64,000 nt of DNA, from contig CM041200.1 in NCBI GenBank assembly GCA_023078555.1, forward strand, positions 3,775,921-3,839,920. The letters are read 5' to 3'. Each line of letters begins with the position of its first letter. Within the stretch, counting starts at the first letter, position 1. Of the stretch, positions 56,740-64,000 are shown in pieces. The stretch comes from Ulva prolifera. Taxonomy: Eukaryota; Chlorophyta; Ulvophyceae; Ulvales; Ulvaceae. The notes under the pieces were generated by a model. That model was not told the DNA's origin. It made no database searches and saw only the letters and a program-made list of their open reading frames with translations. Both the position numbers and the translations under genes were made by a program.

Positions 56740-59236
56740 ATGGGGATGTTCGCTTTTGGTTTCAACGTGCGGGACAGGTGCGGATTGCTAATTCTCCAAG
56801 CAATATGCTCCACATCGCAGGGGATCTGGCTCCGCGAGCAGTAAATTTGCTGCATATACACATGAGCAACGCTGTATGTACATGATTGCATCGGGGATGC
56901 GGCTGTATGCTCGCTGCGTCTGTCGGGGATGCATTACATAACCCACGGACGTGATCACGACCACAACATGTTTGCAGTAAACTAGCCTGCATCCAAGCAG
57001 TGAACCGAATCAAAATATATCGGAATAAAAAGCTAGCCGAGGTACGCTGACTTGACCCTGTATAGGCCTTGAGCCTGCTCATGTGAGCGACCGTGCATCT
57101 TTCAATTGTCGGGCGTGAGCCAGCGAGCCAGATCATCAGTTCAGGAGGCGAGCAGCAAGAAGACAGTTGGTGACTATCTCAGCGCTGGAAAGCTGGAAAT
57201 GGGCCTGATGAGAGTCGAACAGGTGCACGATCTACTGTGATGCAAAGTTGGGTATCCCGAGTCCAACCTGTGCACAAAATTTCAGGCCACACGTTCAGTT
57301 TCAGTCTAGGGCAGCTTGGCTCAATTTATGGCTAGCTCGCACAGTTCCGGCATGTGAAATAGCACTACACCGTGCTGCAACAGTTCGGGAGGCAGCCTCT
57401 AACCGATTGATGCGGACTTGTGTTTGAAGTGCTGGCTTAGCCTGCATGCTGGCAACATGCTCATGCTTGCAGTGATTGTGAGGTTGCAGGAATTGATCAT
57501 GGGTGTTTCAACCATCACACTGCAGCAATGATATTTGCACACTACACAATCGTGCATGGACAAAGTAATAAATGATCACCATGTTGGCATTGTAAGGCCT
57601 TGCCCATGCAACATCACTGTTGCTTGTGCGGTACAGGTCATCCAAGTTCAGAACACTCTTAAAGCTCTAGAAATCATCGAGGTGTTTCTTGAAATGGTTC
57701 GCACACGTATGGAGTACCTTGCAAAGCAAAAGCACATTCCGGAGGAGATGCGAACAAGCCTACTGTCCATTGTCTATGCGGCCAGCAGGATGACGGACAT
57801 CCCAGAATTGGCTATGATCACAAAACAGTTCGAGAGCCGTTTTGGTCGTGAAGCATTTGCAGAGGTCAGGACAGAAGATCCCTCATCTGCAGGTGTTCAG
57901 GAGAAGCTTCTCAAGTTTCTGACCGTCGATCCTCCTCGTGCAGCCTACAAGGTAGAAGTTGCTATGAAGGTTGTCGAAGAGAGGCAACTGGAGTGCACTG
58001 AAGAAGAGCTGAACGAGGTATCGGCGAGACCAGCATGCTATGCCTGCTTGTAACAAGGCTTCTATGTCCCCATACCACCACCCTGTGTGGGGGGGGGCCT
58101 TTGCCATAACCGCCTGCCGCTGTTGTTTGTTTTGGCACATTCCTGCCATGGACGGGCCGGACACACTTCCTTGCATCGCAGCGATGGTCCAGACCCTGCA
58201 CACATCTGAAGGGCTCGTGCCAGCGAATTCTGATGGAGTCTCTGTTATGAAGGTCCTCGGAATATCGACTGTACCGGTCCATCGGCAGGACTCTTCAAAC
58301 CGTGGCCAGTACATCCCATTCATTCCCCCCACCACCGAGCCAGCACTGCCCCCCGTGCCTCCAGTCCCAGACCCATTGCCGGTGAACGACCATGCAGCTC
58401 CTGCACTGGACGCTGCAGCCGCTTTCCCCCCCGCTCAGTACCCCATGCGCCCCGCACAGCCTCCAGTACAGCCACCGCCGAATACGGACCCCCCTGTGGC
58501 GCCAGTGGCCCCAGCAACGTCAGCACAGGCTGCACAGCCAGCGGCGCATTCAGGCGAGGTCGCTGCTGATGCCGCGCCGGGCCCGGGCTATTTGCAGGCC
58601 ATCAACAACGCCATGAGGGGCGCGACTACAGGGGACCACCCCGTCCTGGACAGCGCAAATCCAGGGCCTGAAGGCTACATGGGCAGTCAGGTCTACGGAA
58701 GTGTCGGCAGTGCAAGTACGGACCACCCGCGCCTCGGCTGAGATACATGGTGTAGGCAGTGCTTGCCATCAAGCCCCTGCCGTGGGCTCCTGTATGTTCT
58801 CGCCTTGGGCTGCGCACGGATTCGTCGCGACCCCTCTCACAAGCTCGTGCCACTGCAGACAGCATTCCTGCGCTACCTCCAGCAGCAGCGCACGTGCAGC
58901 CATCAGACCTGCTGTTCCCGGATGTGAAGTGGATGGACACACCTCCACCACCGCCACCACCACCTGCAGGCGGCGCAGTCGCTTCTCTATCAGGTACTGA
59001 TCCTCCTCGATCCTTTTGCCATATCAGAACTGCAGAAGGAGACTGAGACAGGCAGGTGTGCAGACGTTGACGCTGGGCTGTGGCATGCAGACCTCCCTCC
59101 AGCGCCAAGCCACGACCCCAACATGCCATCGGCTCCCAGATTCTCTCACACAGGGGCTGTCTTTGATCCGGAGAAAAGTGAGGAGGGAACCGTGCATGAC
59201 GATCTAGTTGAGCGGCTGAAGCGCTTGCAGCAGTAG
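56740..59236 (+). CDS. IST1: IST1-like ESCRT-III regulator with C-terminal MIM1 motif
   Basis: Seven exons join in phase: 56740-56777, 56978-57041, 57145-57222, 57637-58017, 58289-58715, 58859-58993 and 59028-59236. They encode 443 residues. Residues 1-187 form the ESCRT-III-like IST1 core. Diagnostic pieces are NRIKIYRNKKLAE, GKLEMGLMRVEQ, LEIIEVFLEMVRTRMEYL, LLSIVYAASRMTDIPEL and QFESRFGREAF. A long Pro/Ala/Gln-rich linker follows, including runs of eight prolines. The C-terminus ends DDLVERLKRLQQ, which fits the MIM1 consensus LxxRLxxL that binds MIT domains of VPS4 and LIP5. IST1 regulates VPS4 and ESCRT-III in multivesicular body sorting and membrane scission. The last intron, 58994-59027, is only 34 nt; it is inferred from phase and from the MIM1 motif it reveals. 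The acceptor of exon 58859 has a near alternative at 58840. Confidence 0.9.
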
Positions 59237-60054
59237 ATGGGTTAATGCCCTCAAGGTTTTGTTTCAAACCTGTAGCTTCACATAGGCTCTTTGCTGCATC
59301 CATTCTTGGTTCTTGTGGTACATTTAGTGCAAAGTAAATTAGAGTTGACTACACTTGGCTTTACATAATATCAGAGTACATTGTAACCTTGCTGCATATG
59401 TTGATTCTGTGGCACCATGGCGCAGGAGATGAGCCACGTGACATGTTCCTGTTTACACACACAACAAACACCACCACATGCCTGCCCAAGTTATCACTGC
59501 TTTGAGATCATCTGCGGTTTGGAGCATAACATGACATTCCTACACCAATTTTATCTTGTTATAGCTGCACAGCTTATGTGAGTCAAATAATTGCCATCAT
59601 TGCCATCCACGTATCCCCGGCAAGAATCACCTACCTGTGATGCAGACACTGGTTTGAAATAGGGAAGAAATGGCGAACTTACGATACAGCCATTCTATGT
59701 CATAAGTTTGGAGGGCATTTCCGGTGCATGTGCTATTTATGCGTCGATCTTGGCTCTGCATGACATAGCATTGACAGGGCGCATATAATGTAGCTGGCCA
59801 TTTCATGCAATATGTATTACATTGATACAGATAGGGTTATTGGCACAAGCTTGCATCAGCAATCGCTCGGCCTTCACTTGGTGGGCTGCAACCACGGGTC
59901 GCAGCTGATTCCGCTGCACAGGGCTGTTGCACGGGGCCACAGATGCGGCATCTGCCGTCCTGCCACAGGACTCCTGCGCCTGTGCATACCACCCTGCGCC
60001 ATAAGGCGTAGGTTGCTGAATGGAGACTCCGGCTGCATCCGGTGGGGAAGGGGA

Positions 60055-60079
60055 GGGGGGGGGGGGGGGGGGGGGGGGG
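60055..60079 (+). repeat. Poly-G tract (25 nt)
   Basis: Twenty-five consecutive G, preceded by GGGGAAGGGGA. It could form a G-quadruplex. It is also a likely place for assembly or sequencing length error. Confidence 0.9.
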
Positions 60080-60494
60080 CTTTGTTGCCATGCTGTGCCC
60101 AAAGGCGATATTGGCGCTACAACAGTTTCATGGGAGGCATCGGTAAAGGAGGGGCGCTTCAAGTGCGGGCGTGCCGCGGCGCTGCAGCGGTGTGTCATTG
60201 TAGGGTGGTGTAGGTGTGCGCGCACGTACCGGTATAGTGTGATGGTAACGTGCTGGCGGGGCACCCCGTGCGGGCGGGGTTGCAAAAAATACCAAATCTG
60301 AGTGCCACTGTATAAAGTAAAGTAAAATCTGAATTGTGTTCTGGTGGGACATAACTGTTGCGTTGCCTCGATCCATCGAACACATGACCTCCTTGAGGAC
60401 AACACCGGCCAGGTGAGACGGCTCTTCCCACGCTGCGTTCTTTCTAGTTGGCCTCTTAACACGCAGCATGACTGTGTTTAGGTAGGTCGTGGCT

Positions 60495-60532
60495 GAGCTG
60501 TGCATGTGTCGACGAGCTGTGCATGTGTCGAC
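60495..60532 (+). repeat. 19-bp perfect tandem duplication
   Basis: GAGCTGTGCATGTGTCGAC occurs twice, back to back (60495-60513 and 60514-60532). Confidence 0.9.
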
Positions 60533-60584
60533 GACAGCTATGCATAGAAAATTGGTCTACCCCTCATCCATGACCCGAAGACAC

Positions 60585-60632
60585 AGAGCAGCGACACTGC
60601 GGTCATTTCAGAGCAGCGACACTGCGGTCATT
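60585..60632 (+). repeat. 23-bp direct repeat, 2-bp spacer
   Basis: The unit AGAGCAGCGACACTGCGG plus TCATT is present at 60585-60607 and 60610-60632. It lies close to the 19-bp tandem duplication and upstream of the HSP70 gene. Confidence 0.9.
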
Positions 60633-61056
60633 GGTCTGCGGAGTCGCTGGGCAATGTTCACTTGAAGTCCATGTGTGACATCGGCGACCAACCGTAGAAG
60701 CTCGTGGAACCGAGCTCGGCCGAGTCGATGTCATCATGACGGGGCGACAGTTGAAAGTAGCGATGATGAATGTTGACAGCCACAAATGCCGCATGCGTGG
60801 TGCACCATGGTGGGACGTGTACCTCAGGCGCCTCAGCTGGAAGATTCCAGAGTCCGCGATTGAGTTTGTGGCTTGTGCATCTTACGCGAGTGTCCGGCCG
60901 CACACACACCAGGGAACGTGGACGGAGCGGGGCAACATTAAAACATGATGCACCTCAGTCAGGCAAACAGCGTATCAGCCAGTTCCAGTGTGCAATTGTA
61001 ACGTGCAAGCCCGACTCTGTCTAAAACAAGTTGCTTCCGGTCCGTAGACTGCAATC

Positions 61057-63943
<2,887 letters not shown>

Positions 63944-64000
63944 TAAACACAGACCATAGATATGGCTTAGAATGTTTTATCTTGATCTTGGTTGTTTGAT
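63944..64000 (+). other. Start of HSP70 3' UTR
   Basis: Only 57 bases follow the HSP70 stop codon before the window ends; no polyadenylation signal is visible in them. Confidence 0.6.

Larger units (their letters stand above)
59237..61056. other. Intergenic stretch with homopolymer and short tandem repeats
   Basis: Downstream of IST1 and upstream of HSP70. TGTAA near 59390 could be an algal-type polyadenylation signal for IST1. A 219-codon minus ORF (60462-59803) reads through the poly-G tract as poly-Pro and is not called. Tandem repeats are listed separately. Confidence 0.4.

Noticed and set aside
59803-60462. 219-codon minus ORF with a proline run
   Set aside because: The run is the translated poly-G tract; the rest lacks any recognisable feature.

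Overview
This window looks like nuclear DNA of a photosynthetic eukaryote, most likely a green alga. Genes are split into short exons with GT-AG (occasionally GC-AG) junctions and stand alone on both strands, so there are no operons. The gene content combines plastid-targeted proteins with N-terminal transit-like leaders (TerC, DnaK-type HSP70), a plant-type phosphorelay HPt protein, a cytochrome-b5 front-end desaturase, a secreted prolyl 4-hydroxylase with an ShKT domain, the VTC polyphosphate polymerase subunits and the ESCRT regulator IST1. I assembled exon models by checking frame and splice phase by hand. TerC, HPt, the desaturase, VTC1, P4H, IST1 and HSP70 close without a phase conflict; VTC4 closes except at its first junction.

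Layout. 0.1-3.6 kb: TerC (-) and HPt (+), divergently transcribed. 6.2-8.6 kb: an unrecognised (-) gene. 11.2-13.9 kb: a leucine-rich-repeat protein (-). 14.3-15.5 kb: an unrecognised (-) coding region. 16-18.6 kb: a cyclic-nucleotide-binding-domain protein (-). 21.3-28.7 kb: three related small cysteine-rich membrane proteins (-), embedded in a repeat-rich tract (25-31.5 kb) with several copies of an introner-like repeat. 32.3-34.4 kb: a coiled-coil protein (+). 34.9-36.9 kb: the desaturase (-). 38.7-44.2 kb: VTC4 (-) and VTC1 (+), head to head. 46.4-47.9 kb: P4H-ShKT (+). 49.3-53.4 kb: two unrecognised, partly hydrophobic genes (+). 53.5-56.4 kb: an alpha-helical solenoid-like protein (+). 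56.7-59.2 kb: IST1 (+). 61.1-63.9 kb: plastid HSP70 (+).

Functional links. VTC4 and VTC1 are partner subunits of one membrane complex that makes polyphosphate, and they share one intergenic region. TerC and HSP70 both act in plastid biogenesis or proteostasis. The most novel-looking item is the trio of small proteins with a mirrored cysteine pattern (C-x3-C-x6-C ... C-x6-C-x3-C) followed by one hydrophobic helix. They sit beside a repeat family whose insertions can be read against an empty paralogous site. Species and all functions of unrecognised genes remain open; no similarity search was possible.
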